DNA of 5,450 nucleotides from Leadbetterella sp031420365 (GCA_031420365.1 JANOMP010000177.1:1-5450); one strand, 5' to 3'; shown: positions 1-5,312, counted from the stretch's first letter. The notes: generated from the letters alone by a model not told the origin. Numbers and translations are program-made.

Positions 1-68
1 TCTACAACTGTAAATGTCATAAAATGTGGTTTACTTTGATCACGTATTTGATATCCTCCTTTCTCCAT
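1..68 (-). CDS. REP-associated tyrosine transposase (RAYT, IS200-like Y1 family), N-terminal fragment cut by window edge
   Basis: Reading the minus strand from an ATG at 68-66, 22 codons are open to the window edge. They contain GYQIRDQSKPHFMTFTVV, which I recognise from memory as the N-terminus of Bacteroidota REP-associated tyrosine transposases (usual pattern: Y-x-IRDQ, a few residues, then H/Y-F-x-TFTVV and a WIDVFTR block that would lie off the edge). These are single-strand DNA transposases of the HUH/Y1 type that act on hairpin repeats and are normally single-copy housekeepers of dispersed REP elements. The catalytic HUH pair and Tyr are outside the window, so activity cannot be judged. 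A double-hairpin repeat starts 27 bp upstream of the ATG, the usual RAYT arrangement. The main doubt is that only 22 residues are visible. Confidence 0.75.
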   Translation of the reverse strand, partial: MEKGGYQIRDQSKPHFMTFTVV

Positions 69-95
69 TTTCTATTATTAAGATATTCTTTTTCA

Positions 96-146
96 GCGGC
101 TAGAAGCCGCATTTCGCACGTACGAAGGCAATAGCCTTCGCACAGC
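96..146. repeat. REP-like double-hairpin element next to the RAYT gene
   Basis: Two adjacent hairpins are visible. Hairpin A is GCGGCT-AGA-AGCCGC (96-110, 6-bp stem). Hairpin B is CGAAGGC-AATA-GCCTTCG (123-140, 7-bp stem, 4-nt loop). They are separated by 12 nt that include CACGTA, and B is followed by CACAGC. The unit recurs inverted at 5313-5364 with the B stem and flanks conserved. Position just upstream of a RAYT gene and the paired-hairpin layout fit a REP doublet (BIME-like). It could also serve as a transcriptional barrier between flanking genes. Confidence 0.75.
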
Positions 147-419
147 GAGGGTCCGTGCCAGAGACTGTTAATTGACGAAAGATAATAAACTCCTTTTGTT
201 CAGAGTCCTTTGATGAAGCCTCTTAAAAAAGGGAAAATTTAAACCTGAAATTATATAAATGGGATTGAAAATCCTATTTTACATAACATGAACAGAGCTT
301 TGCTTGAAATGTTTGAACTATCGATCTTCAATGACTTCGGAACATGTCGCAGAGAGGTTATTTACCATTCATTTCTTTTTATGGTAGAAATGATACCTCA
401 AATTATTATTTTTGAAAAG
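147..419. other. Intergenic stretch without a convincing gene
   Basis: No frame here gives a protein-like product of useful length. A plus-strand ATG frame (288-437, 49 codons) exists but runs into the 3' end of the thioredoxin gene and has no recognisable motif. A small GGATT-GAA-AATCC hairpin lies at 262-274 without a clear T-run. At 361-374 is a 14-bp sequence repeated exactly at 5381-5394. The short minus-strand frame 397-362 ends in Asn-Glu-Trp-stop, like the gene end at the right edge of the window. No clear terminator for the thioredoxin gene ending at 420 was found. Confidence 0.5.
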
Positions 420-1793
420 TTATTCAATTTCCTTTAAAGCCTGCAATAAACTATTATCATTTATATCACCATTAAATATTCCGTAAACATCACCCTTAGT
501 GTTTATCAATAAACCTCTGGGAATACTTGGTTGAGTAATTAATGTAGCTAATTCACTCTCTGGATTCAATCTATAATGTGAAGACTGCAAAGGAAATGGC
601 CAATTATTTATACTTTTTTTCCAAATGTCAAGGGATGAATCTATTGAAAGAAAAACGATCGGTATTCTTTTAGAATTGAAAAAACTCACCATTTTTGGTA
701 TTGCCACTTTACAACCTGCACACCATGAAGCCCAAATGTCTATGTAAAGCAATTTTCCAGTGTTGAGTTTTAAAAACTCATTAAAAGTTACATCTATACT
801 ATTGAATTTATTTAGCTTTGTAAGACCTAGTGAGCTTTGAGACAGATTTGTCAATTTGAGCATTTCTATTTCTATGAAACTTCTAAAATATGGATCAATA
901 ATATTTTGAAAGAAAGTTTTTTTATTTTTTGTAAAAAAAGGGTTCATAACACCCTCTGCTAAAAGGAGTTTAGTTAATGCTGCTTCTAGCAACCATCCTT
1001 TAAAATCATTTAGAACGAATTCTAATTTCTTACTAGCTAGATTTGGATCTCCTACAAAATAACGGGTCTTGTAATTAATATAATTTTCAATAATAAAGTT
1101 TAACCATTGTGCATTGAATTGAATTCCTTTTTTGTCCATCTCTCTCAGATAACTAAATAATCGCTCAATTTCAGCAAAGTAAATAGTAGAATCTTTTGAA
1201 TTTGGAGTAAATCTAATATTGGGGCTACATCGATTATAAGGTGACAAAAGAAATTGGAGCCTGCACAAATTATTTCCAATTAACAACTGTTCCTTGTAGA
1301 TTTCAGAAAATTGATTTTGATGATTTTTTACATAATCTAAAAAGTTAAAATAAGTCTCCTTAGATCGTATAAATGAATTTTCGAAATCTAAAATTACTGC
1401 TTGTGGGGATTCCCGTCTAGATGATAAGTCAAGGCTCTTTATGAAAGGCAAATCTTTTTTTTCATTACGAAAATGGTTCGTCGAATTTAATTCCACTATT
1501 GTTCCATTACTCTCAATAGTGATTGTATCATTGTGGTTACCATAAAAACCAAATGAATGATAAATTGAAAATTGAGTATCGACAAATTTAAAAAAACCGT
1601 CCTCATTAAATGTAGAAATCACTTTATTTTCGTTTGTGTCTGATTTAGATACTACATTTGCTTTAATTAAATGACCAAATAGATCGGCTTTCGTGATAAT
1701 ATACTTTTTGTCATGAATAATAGTTACTTGTCCGTAAATAGATTTTTTAATTAAAAAAAAAGTGAGTAAAAAATAAAATGGTAATATATTCAT
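420..1793 (-). CDS. Secreted TlpA-like thioredoxin-fold protein, CAGC active site
   Basis: 457 aa. Residues 1-21 form a signal peptide: a hydrophobic stretch ILPFYFLLTFFLI, then a likely cut in SIYG-QVTI. No lipobox Cys is present, so the protein is predicted to be periplasmic rather than a lipoprotein. Residues about 25-105 look beta-rich and 130-320 helical, with no family I can name; such long N-terminal regions are common in Bacteroidota TlpA-like proteins. Residues about 335-457 form the TlpA/thioredoxin domain: LLYIDIWASWCAGC with the redox pair Cys358/Cys361, then the cis-proline loop SIPRG (Pro425). The expected role is periplasmic thiol-disulfide exchange. The substrate is not shown, but the neighbouring three-Cys exported peptide is an obvious candidate. 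The gene lies 132 bp downstream of the peptide gene, beyond a terminator, and no good promoter of its own is visible, so expression may depend on readthrough. It is strongly A+T-rich. Confidence 0.9.
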   Translation of the reverse strand: MNILPFYFLLTFFLIKKSIYGQVTIIHDKKYIITKADLFGHLIKANVVSKSDTNENKVISTFNEDGFFKFVDTQFSIYHSFGFYGNHNDTITIESNGTIVELNSTNHFRNEKKDLPFIKSLDLSSRRESPQAVILDFENSFIRSKETYFNFLDYVKNHQNQFSEIYKEQLLIGNNLCRLQFLLSPYNRCSPNIRFTPNSKDSTIYFAEIERLFSYLREMDKKGIQFNAQWLNFIIENYINYKTRYFVGDPNLASKKLEFVLNDFKGWLLEAALTKLLLAEGVMNPFFTKNKKTFFQNIIDPYFRSFIEIEMLKLTNLSQSSLGLTKLNKFNSIDVTFNEFLKLNTGKLLYIDIWASWCAGCKVAIPKMVSFFNSKRIPIVFLSIDSSLDIWKKSINNWPFPLQSSHYRLNPESELATLITQPSIPRGLLINTKGDVYGIFNGDINDNSLLQALKEIE

Positions 1794-1880
1794 TTGGTTA
1801 TCTTTTAAAAATGGCTACATCCTCGAAGCATATTTAAGGTTTGCCTCTTTTACTATTTTTCGAATTTATTTTTCTAATTT

Positions 1881-1918
1881 GGAAAAAATTGGACACAAAT
1901 TATTGCTTTTGTGTCCAA
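1881..1918 (-). terminator. Intrinsic terminator after the GG-leader peptide gene
   Basis: A perfect 11-bp stem, TTGGACACAAA (1889-1899) with TTTGTGTCCAA (1908-1918), encloses an 8-nt loop. On the minus strand the stem is followed at once by TTTTTT (complement of 1883-1888). It begins 7 bp after the peptide stop codon, so it should end or attenuate the peptide transcript before the downstream thioredoxin gene. The plus strand has only a weaker T-rich tail, so minus-strand function is preferred. Confidence 0.82.
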
Positions 1919-1925
1919 ATAATTT

Positions 1926-2162
1926 TTATTGCTGGTTACACCTTAAATTGTAGCCGCTAATATCTGAATCACTTGCCATCGCTTGGTCCATTGCAATAAC
2001 AGCTTGACTTTGCGAGGCAAAGTTCACTGTATTACTACTTGAACCGCAGCCACCACTCACCGTATCCCAAGTTACTGTGCAACTAACATCACCACCTTTT
2101 ACATTTTTCATGGAAGCTCTTGAAAGACCAAATAACTCAAAATTTAATAAACCATTTTTCAT
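1926..2162 (-). CDS. Double-glycine leader peptide precursor (RiPP/bacteriocin-like), three-Cys core
   Basis: 78 aa. Residues 1-24 look like a GG leader: FELFGLSRASMKNVKGG ends in Gly23-Gly24, with the hydrophobic spacing (Leu10, Leu13, Met18, Val21) that C39 peptidases read. The leader style matches Bacteroidota natural-product precursors known to me from memory. The predicted core, residues 25-78, is 54 aa, rich in Ser, Gly, Asn and Asp, acidic rather than cationic, with Cys28, Cys39 and Cys75. An odd Cys number implies one free thiol, a dimer, or modification. No lanthionine synthetase, radical SAM enzyme or immunity gene is in the window, so a disulfide-type or unmodified secreted peptide is favoured. 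Context supports export: a C39-exporter fragment and two secreted thioredoxins lie in the same locus. The start is fixed by the leader. A toxin, signal or adhesion role cannot be told from sequence. Confidence 0.78.
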   Translation of the reverse strand: MKNGLLNFELFGLSRASMKNVKGGDVSCTVTWDTVSGGCGSSSNTVNFASQSQAVIAMDQAMASDSDISGYNLRCNQQ

Positions 2163-2199
2163 TTTGTTTAAAATTAATAATTAAAAAATATATTTAGTT

Positions 2200-2236
2200 G
2201 ATTTGCAAATCCATAATTTAAGTTTTACTTGTCCAA
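2200..2236 (-). promoter_or_regulatory. Candidate promoter of the peptide gene with overlapping palindrome
   Basis: On the minus strand TGGATTTG (complement of 2213-2206) matches the Bacteroidota -7 box TAnnTTTG at all fixed positions but one. A TTG (complement of 2236-2234) lies 20 bp upstream, within the 17-23 bp spacing reported for this class. The leader to the ATG at 2162 would be about 35-40 nt and A/T-rich. A perfect 12-bp palindrome, GATTTGCAAATC (2200-2211), overlaps the -7 box and could be a protein-binding site. Confidence 0.35.
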
Positions 2237-2385
2237 TAATAATTAAAAGCCAGTTTCGTTTCCAAATACTCCAATGCACTGCTTTCTGTAACAGGCACAT
2301 TGAGCTGATTTAAGAATTTAGTAAAGGTATTTAGAAAATTGTTTTTCAAGGTGTTTAGTATCAATTGTTTGCTTTTTTTCTTAAT
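2218..2385 (-). pseudogene. Possible 3' remnant of an unidentified gene
   Basis: A minus-strand frame is open from 2385 (after TGA) to TAA at 2220-2218, 55 codons, without an ATG; TTG codons near 2365 and 2350 are the only start options. Its later part reads like real protein, for example LNVPVTESSALEYLETKLAF followed by NYYWTSKT. Upstream, all frames close within a few codons and no continuation is visible. I do not recognise the family. It may be a decayed gene end left by rearrangement, or a chance open frame in low-complexity DNA. Confidence 0.25.
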
Positions 2386-2480
2386 TCAGTAAAAATGCGA
2401 TTCTATATTCAGGTTAAGATTCTTTGTATATTCAAAGCCTTATTACAAGGACAAAGATGTCAATCAAAATTTGCCTTTCC

Positions 2481-2517
2481 TATGCAAGTTTGCATATTTT
2501 GTATGCAATTTTGCATA
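2481..2517. promoter_or_regulatory. Twin 16-bp palindromic operator sites
   Basis: There are two perfect dyads of 7+2+7 form: TATGCAAGTTTGCATA (2481-2496) and TATGCAATTTTGCATA (2502-2517). Spacing is 5 bp, centre to centre 21 bp (two helical turns), so two dimers would sit on the same face of the DNA. The arms are identical and only the central 2 bp differ, as expected of a bound operator. The sites lie 100 bp upstream of the XRE gene start and about 320 bp upstream of the divergent peptide gene. The XRE protein is the natural candidate ligand (inference). Confidence 0.62.
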
Positions 2518-2576
2518 TCTGCAAAGTCAAACAAAAAATAGGTATTTCTACGCTAAAATGCAATTTGAAAATTATT

Positions 2577-2584
2577 TAATTTTG
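2577..2584 (+). promoter_or_regulatory. Candidate -7 box for the XRE gene
   Basis: TAATTTTG is an exact match to the Bacteroidota -7 consensus TAnnTTTG, 32 bp before the ATG at 2617. This would give a leader of roughly 25-30 nt. No TTG is present at the usual -33 distance, so the promoter would be weak or activator-dependent. The twin palindromes lie about 60 bp further upstream. Confidence 0.4.
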
Positions 2585-2616
2585 AGGATTCCTAAACATA
2601 ATTTTTTCAAATACAC

Positions 2617-2844
2617 ATGAACTTCGGTACTATCCTCAAAAAATCGAGAATTGAAAAAGGGTATTCGCAGCCAGAGGTTGCCTATGCGATTGGCCTTGAC
2701 CAAAGTAGCTATTCTCGAATAGAAAACGGGCATTCAGACCCACGAGCCAGCACGCTCTTGTCCCTAGCAAAGTTTTATAAAGTCGAAGTATCATCACTCT
2801 ACCCCCCCCATCTGAATAATCGTAAAAGATTGTTTTATAAATAG
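2617..2844 (+). CDS. Small XRE-family helix-turn-helix transcriptional regulator
   Basis: 75 aa, essentially one HTH_3 (Cro/CI-type) domain. The sequence opens with MNFGTILKKSRIEKGYSQPE. The second helix falls at about residues 18-25 and the recognition helix at about 28-38 (DQSSYSRIENG), followed by the family signature P42-x-x-S45-x-x-x-L-x-x-L-A-K-F and the SSLY end of the domain. There is no sensor domain, so it should act as a dimer on palindromic DNA; two 16-bp palindromes lie upstream. A run of eight C (2802-2809) sits in codons 62-65. The last 11 residues, HLNNRKRLFYK, exist only because the run is eight long. The gene is convergent with the exporter fragment, overlaps its end by 10 bp, and is the only clear plus-strand gene. 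Its role (autorepression or control of the peptide locus) is inferred from position. Confidence 0.9.
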   Translation: MNFGTILKKSRIEKGYSQPEVAYAIGLDQSSYSRIENGHSDPRASTLLSLAKFYKVEVSSLYPPHLNNRKRLFYK

Positions 2845-3767
2845 TTATGAGGGAAATCATGGGCTTTTAATAACACATTGAGCGATGTGCCCGTAAGAAA
2901 AGACTCAATGCGGCTGTGATCGCCGATGCGTTGGAGGATGTCGCCCGTTTGTTTGCTCTCAAAATAGCTTACAGGTAGTTTGAGTAGTTTGCTCAAAAAC
3001 TCTGAAAGAATTGACAAATTAATGCGGGTACTCACATGCAGCAATATCCATGACCGCAAAAAATCTACTGCCATACGCCCAATGAATAACATAAGCTGAG
3101 CGGCAAGCACCAAATATATAAAATTAAGATTGCGGGTTTGTATGCCCGTATCTACCACACTTTGGGTAAGAAAAGGCATAATGAGCTGAATCATTGAGCC
3201 TACCAAAAGCCCTAAACCCAACTGAACGACTAGGGATTTGTACTTAAAAAAATACTGAAATAAGGCACCAAAGCTTTTCTCCTTGTTTTTCTCTGCAAAA
3301 GTATCGTTTTCATAAAATGCCGCTGTGGGTTCTAAAAGCAAAGCTACGCCAGTGCGTTCTCCATCAATTAACGTCGTCGCCCATTGAGATTCAAATTCTT
3401 TTTCCGTGTATTTTATTAATCCTTTGGCTGGGTCGGCCACTTCGACTACGCTCAGTGACCGACCCCACAGACGGTGGTTGAGCGAAGTCGAAACCACAAC
3501 CACAAAGTGATTTTGCCCCCAATGCACAATACACGGCAGCGGTGCTTCTTTTTTGAGTTTTTCTAAGTTTACTTTTACACCTAAGCTTTTGAAACCAACC
3601 CTTTCAGCCGCTTGGGCTATGCCCAGCATATTTACACCATCCTTACCTATCTCTGCTGCTTCACGTAGCTCTTGAGCCGATAAGTTTCGACCATAGTGCT
3701 TGGCCACCATGCGTAGGCAGGTGGGACCGCAGTCCATGGCGTCGAGTTGTTGGTAATCATATAACAT
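2835..3767 (-). CDS. C39 peptidase-containing ABC exporter, truncated: peptidase and first membrane helices only
   Basis: 310 aa where intact Bacteroidota relatives are about 700-740. Residues 1-135 are the C39 peptidase that trims double-glycine leaders: Gln7, catalytic Cys13 in MDCGPTC, His87 in NHFVVVV and Asp112 in VADPAKG are all present. Residues about 165-300 are the start of the ABC transmembrane domain, with helices near 178-203 and 213-237 and the conserved VSYFESKQTGDILQRIGDH segment. Homology-like sequence stops after about residue 299; the last 11 residues (KAHDFPHNYL end) look like junction readthrough. The rest of the membrane domain and the whole ATPase (Walker A, signature, Walker B) are missing from the window. 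Residues about 94-110 come from an inserted repeat. It starts 25 bp after the upstream thioredoxin stop, implying one operon. It cannot transport alone; a surviving peptidase activity is possible but unproven. Higher G+C than its neighbours. Confidence 0.9.
   Translation of the reverse strand: MLYDYQQLDAMDCGPTCLRMVAKHYGRNLSAQELREAAEIGKDGVNMLGIAQAAERVGFKSLGVKVNLEKLKKEAPLPCIVHWGQNHFVVVVSTSLNHRLWGRSLSVVEVADPAKGLIKYTEKEFESQWATTLIDGERTGVALLLEPTAAFYENDTFAEKNKEKSFGALFQYFFKYKSLVVQLGLGLLVGSMIQLIMPFLTQSVVDTGIQTRNLNFIYLVLAAQLMLFIGRMAVDFLRSWILLHVSTRINLSILSEFLSKLLKLPVSYFESKQTGDILQRIGDHSRIESFLTGTSLNVLLKAHDFPHNYL
3430..3501. repeat. In-frame double-hairpin repeat inserted in the C39 domain
   Basis: Hairpin 1 (3430-3465): arms GGGTCGG and CCGACCC, with CACT/AGTG continuing the stem after one mismatch, and loop TCGACTACGCTC. 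Hairpin 2 (3475-3498 region): GTGGTT and AACCAC around loop GAGCGAAGTCGA. The two 12-nt loops are reverse complements at 11 of 12 positions. This GAGCGnAGTCGA core is a dispersed repeat I recall from many Bacteroidota genomes. It encodes about residues 94-110, between the catalytic His strand and the catalytic Asp strand, without breaking the frame. Confidence 0.75.
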
Positions 3768-3792
3768 TTGTAGTAATTACAAAAATAGTTCT

Positions 3793-5244
3793 TTATTTAA
3801 AAGATTCGTCGAAAATTTCTAAAAGCCTAGGATCTGACGGCCTAGGGGCATTTGATTCAATAATTTTTCCTTTTTCATCAACAATAATGTACCTAGGAAT
3901 ACTGATATTTTGACCATTATAAATTATTTCTTTTATAGATTCTTGTATACTTTGACTTGCAATTAAATTTTTGCCTTTAAGATTTAACTTAAATACAGTA
4001 TTATTCCATTTTTTTTTCAACTTGGGCTCATCAATTGAAATAAAAACAGGTTGAATATTATATTTTTTTAACTGATTTTCAAAATTTGAAGGAACAATTG
4101 AAAATTCCATTATACAAGGACCGCACCATGTCGCCCACAAGTCAATAAATAATCTTTTACCTGAAAATTTTTCTGTTATCAAACTAAATAAATCAACAGA
4201 AGCATATTCAATTATTTCTATCTCCGAATTTCTAATTTTATCAGTTTTTCTACACCAATCCATCTTGTTTAAAATAGAAATAAAAGGACTATTTGGATAC
4301 ATTAATTTATACTTATTAGATGATTCACAGTAATCGAGCAGATTTGGGTCAAAATTATAGTATAAAAACAACCAATGAAAATAAAGGTACTCTTGTAATT
4401 TAGGGTTATCATTCCTGATTTTTATTAAGTCCGGAATAATTATATCTTTAGATTCTAAAACTGAAAGATTTTTTGATTCTAAATACTTCAGGTATAACAT
4501 TCTAATTGAATGAGTTCCAATGTTGTTTACTAAATCATCTTCAAATACATTATTCTTAAGAAAAAGAAACTCTTTGTAAATCTTTATCTTTTCCTTAGAA
4601 TGAAATATTTTTTCTGATCTTGTAATAAATTCCATACTTAAAGTGGCGAGGCAATTTCTTTTTATTATCTGTGAAATTGTAACACTATTGTTTTCTTTTT
4701 TGTCAATGGAATCTACCCAACTAAACTTTTGGTTGAGAAATTTTTCTGTTGAAATAATTAAATCTTCTACCGATTTGTTTGAGGAATCTTCAAGGATTTC
4801 CATAATCCCATTAAATTTCTTCATTTTAGGATAGTCAAAAACATTATTATAATATTCATTTACTACAGAGTTTTTTCCATGTATAGTATAGTCTTTATCT
4901 GGATTAAACTTGATTTCAATTCTGTCATTAGGGTCAATGAATAAAATTATAGGAATATTTCCAATTATTATAGTCATTTGAACTGAACAAGTATTATTAA
5001 TAAGAATTCTAAAATTCCCAATGCTATCAGGTAATGTTTGACTTTTAATAGCCGACATGTTATAAAATTGACCCAAAAAGGGTTCAAAATATATAATTGG
5101 TGATTTTGAAAATGGAGTATTACCACTAATAATAGTTTGACAAAAACCGTGATTAGAAAATATTATCAAAATCAACAAAATGAAAAGTCTTGAAGAAATA
5201 TTGGCTAAATTCTTTTTTTTGACAAATTTGCTAGAATAAATCAT
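3793..5244 (-). CDS. Secreted TlpA-like thioredoxin-fold protein, CGPC active site
   Basis: 483 aa. The N-terminus has a basic region (KFVKKKN), a hydrophobic core FILLILIIFS (21-30) and a typical Bacteroidota cleavage context NHGFC-QT near residue 35, so it should be exported to the periplasm. Residues about 37-125 look beta-rich, similar in layout to the DUF4369-like N-terminal domains of TlpA relatives, though I cannot confirm the family. Residues 130-345 are helical. Residues about 350-483 are the TlpA domain: LFIDLWATWCGPC with Cys374/Cys377, FISID, and the cis-proline loop SIPRY (Pro450) followed by IIVDEKGKI. The APRPSDP motif near 467 is typical of Bacteroidota TlpA proteins. It is the first gene of an apparent operon with the C39 exporter fragment, 25 bp apart. 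The likely job is thiol-disulfide handling of exported substrates, possibly the three-Cys peptide. It shares architecture but little sequence with the second thioredoxin at 420-1793. Strongly A+T-rich. Confidence 0.92.
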   Translation of the reverse strand: MIYSSKFVKKKNLANISSRLFILLILIIFSNHGFCQTIISGNTPFSKSPIIYFEPFLGQFYNMSAIKSQTLPDSIGNFRILINNTCSVQMTIIIGNIPIILFIDPNDRIEIKFNPDKDYTIHGKNSVVNEYYNNVFDYPKMKKFNGIMEILEDSSNKSVEDLIISTEKFLNQKFSWVDSIDKKENNSVTISQIIKRNCLATLSMEFITRSEKIFHSKEKIKIYKEFLFLKNNVFEDDLVNNIGTHSIRMLYLKYLESKNLSVLESKDIIIPDLIKIRNDNPKLQEYLYFHWLFLYYNFDPNLLDYCESSNKYKLMYPNSPFISILNKMDWCRKTDKIRNSEIEIIEYASVDLFSLITEKFSGKRLFIDLWATWCGPCIMEFSIVPSNFENQLKKYNIQPVFISIDEPKLKKKWNNTVFKLNLKGKNLIASQSIQESIKEIIYNGQNISIPRYIIVDEKGKIIESNAPRPSDPRLLEIFDESFK

Positions 5245-5261
5245 ATTTAAAAAAAATAAAA

Positions 5262-5279
5262 ATAATCAAACTTGATTAT
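5262..5279. promoter_or_regulatory. Operator-like 18-bp dyad before the thioredoxin-exporter operon
   Basis: ATAATCAAACTTGATTAT is a perfect 8+2+8 dyad 18 bp upstream of the ATG at 5244. Its inner 16 bp, TAATCAA-nn-TTGATTA, has the same 7+2+7 architecture and shares TAnnCAA-nn-TTGnnTA with the twin sites at 2481-2517. On the minus strand it contains CAAGTTTG, one mismatch from the -7 consensus TAnnTTTG, so a bound protein would cover the promoter. No clear -33 TTG was found at the right spacing. Confidence 0.42.
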
Positions 5280-5312
5280 AGATTGCTAAATACAGAACTC
5301 CATATTTAACCA

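Noticed and set aside
362..395. Hairpin downstream of the thioredoxin gene as a possible terminator
   Set aside because: The TACCAT/ATGGTA and TCATTTCT/AGAAATGA pairings compete, loops are long, and no T-run follows on the minus strand.
288..437. Plus-strand ATG frame of 49 codons starting MNRALLEMFELSIFNDFG
   Set aside because: It runs into the 3' end of the thioredoxin gene on the other strand, has no recognised family and no convincing promoter. Kept only as a remark in the intergenic entry.
420..1793. Lipoprotein or lantibiotic-type modification role for the thioredoxin-like proteins
   Set aside because: No lipobox cysteine after either signal peptide, and both C-termini carry plain CxxC plus cis-proline thioredoxin signatures.
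2422..2437. CTTTG-TATATT-CAAAG dyad
   Set aside because: Only 5-bp arms in A/T-rich sequence with a spacing unlike the twin operators; chance occurrence is likely.
2481..2517. Tandem palindromes as a minimal CRISPR or plasmid iteron array
   Set aside because: Only two units, 5-bp spacer, no Cas or replication gene nearby; an operator next to an XRE gene is the simpler reading.
2636..2860. Minus-strand open frame of 74 codons
   Set aside because: It lies antisense to the well-supported XRE gene, has no recognisable motif, and overlaps the end of the exporter fragment.
3780..3787. Exact TAnnTTTG match on the minus strand just before the exporter gene
   Set aside because: It is only 13 bp from the ATG, leaving almost no leader, and has no -33 TTG; the 25-bp gap fits co-transcription with the thioredoxin gene better.
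4643..4834. Plus-strand open frame of 63 codons
   Set aside because: It is fully antisense within the second thioredoxin gene and reflects its A/T-rich codons; no motif.
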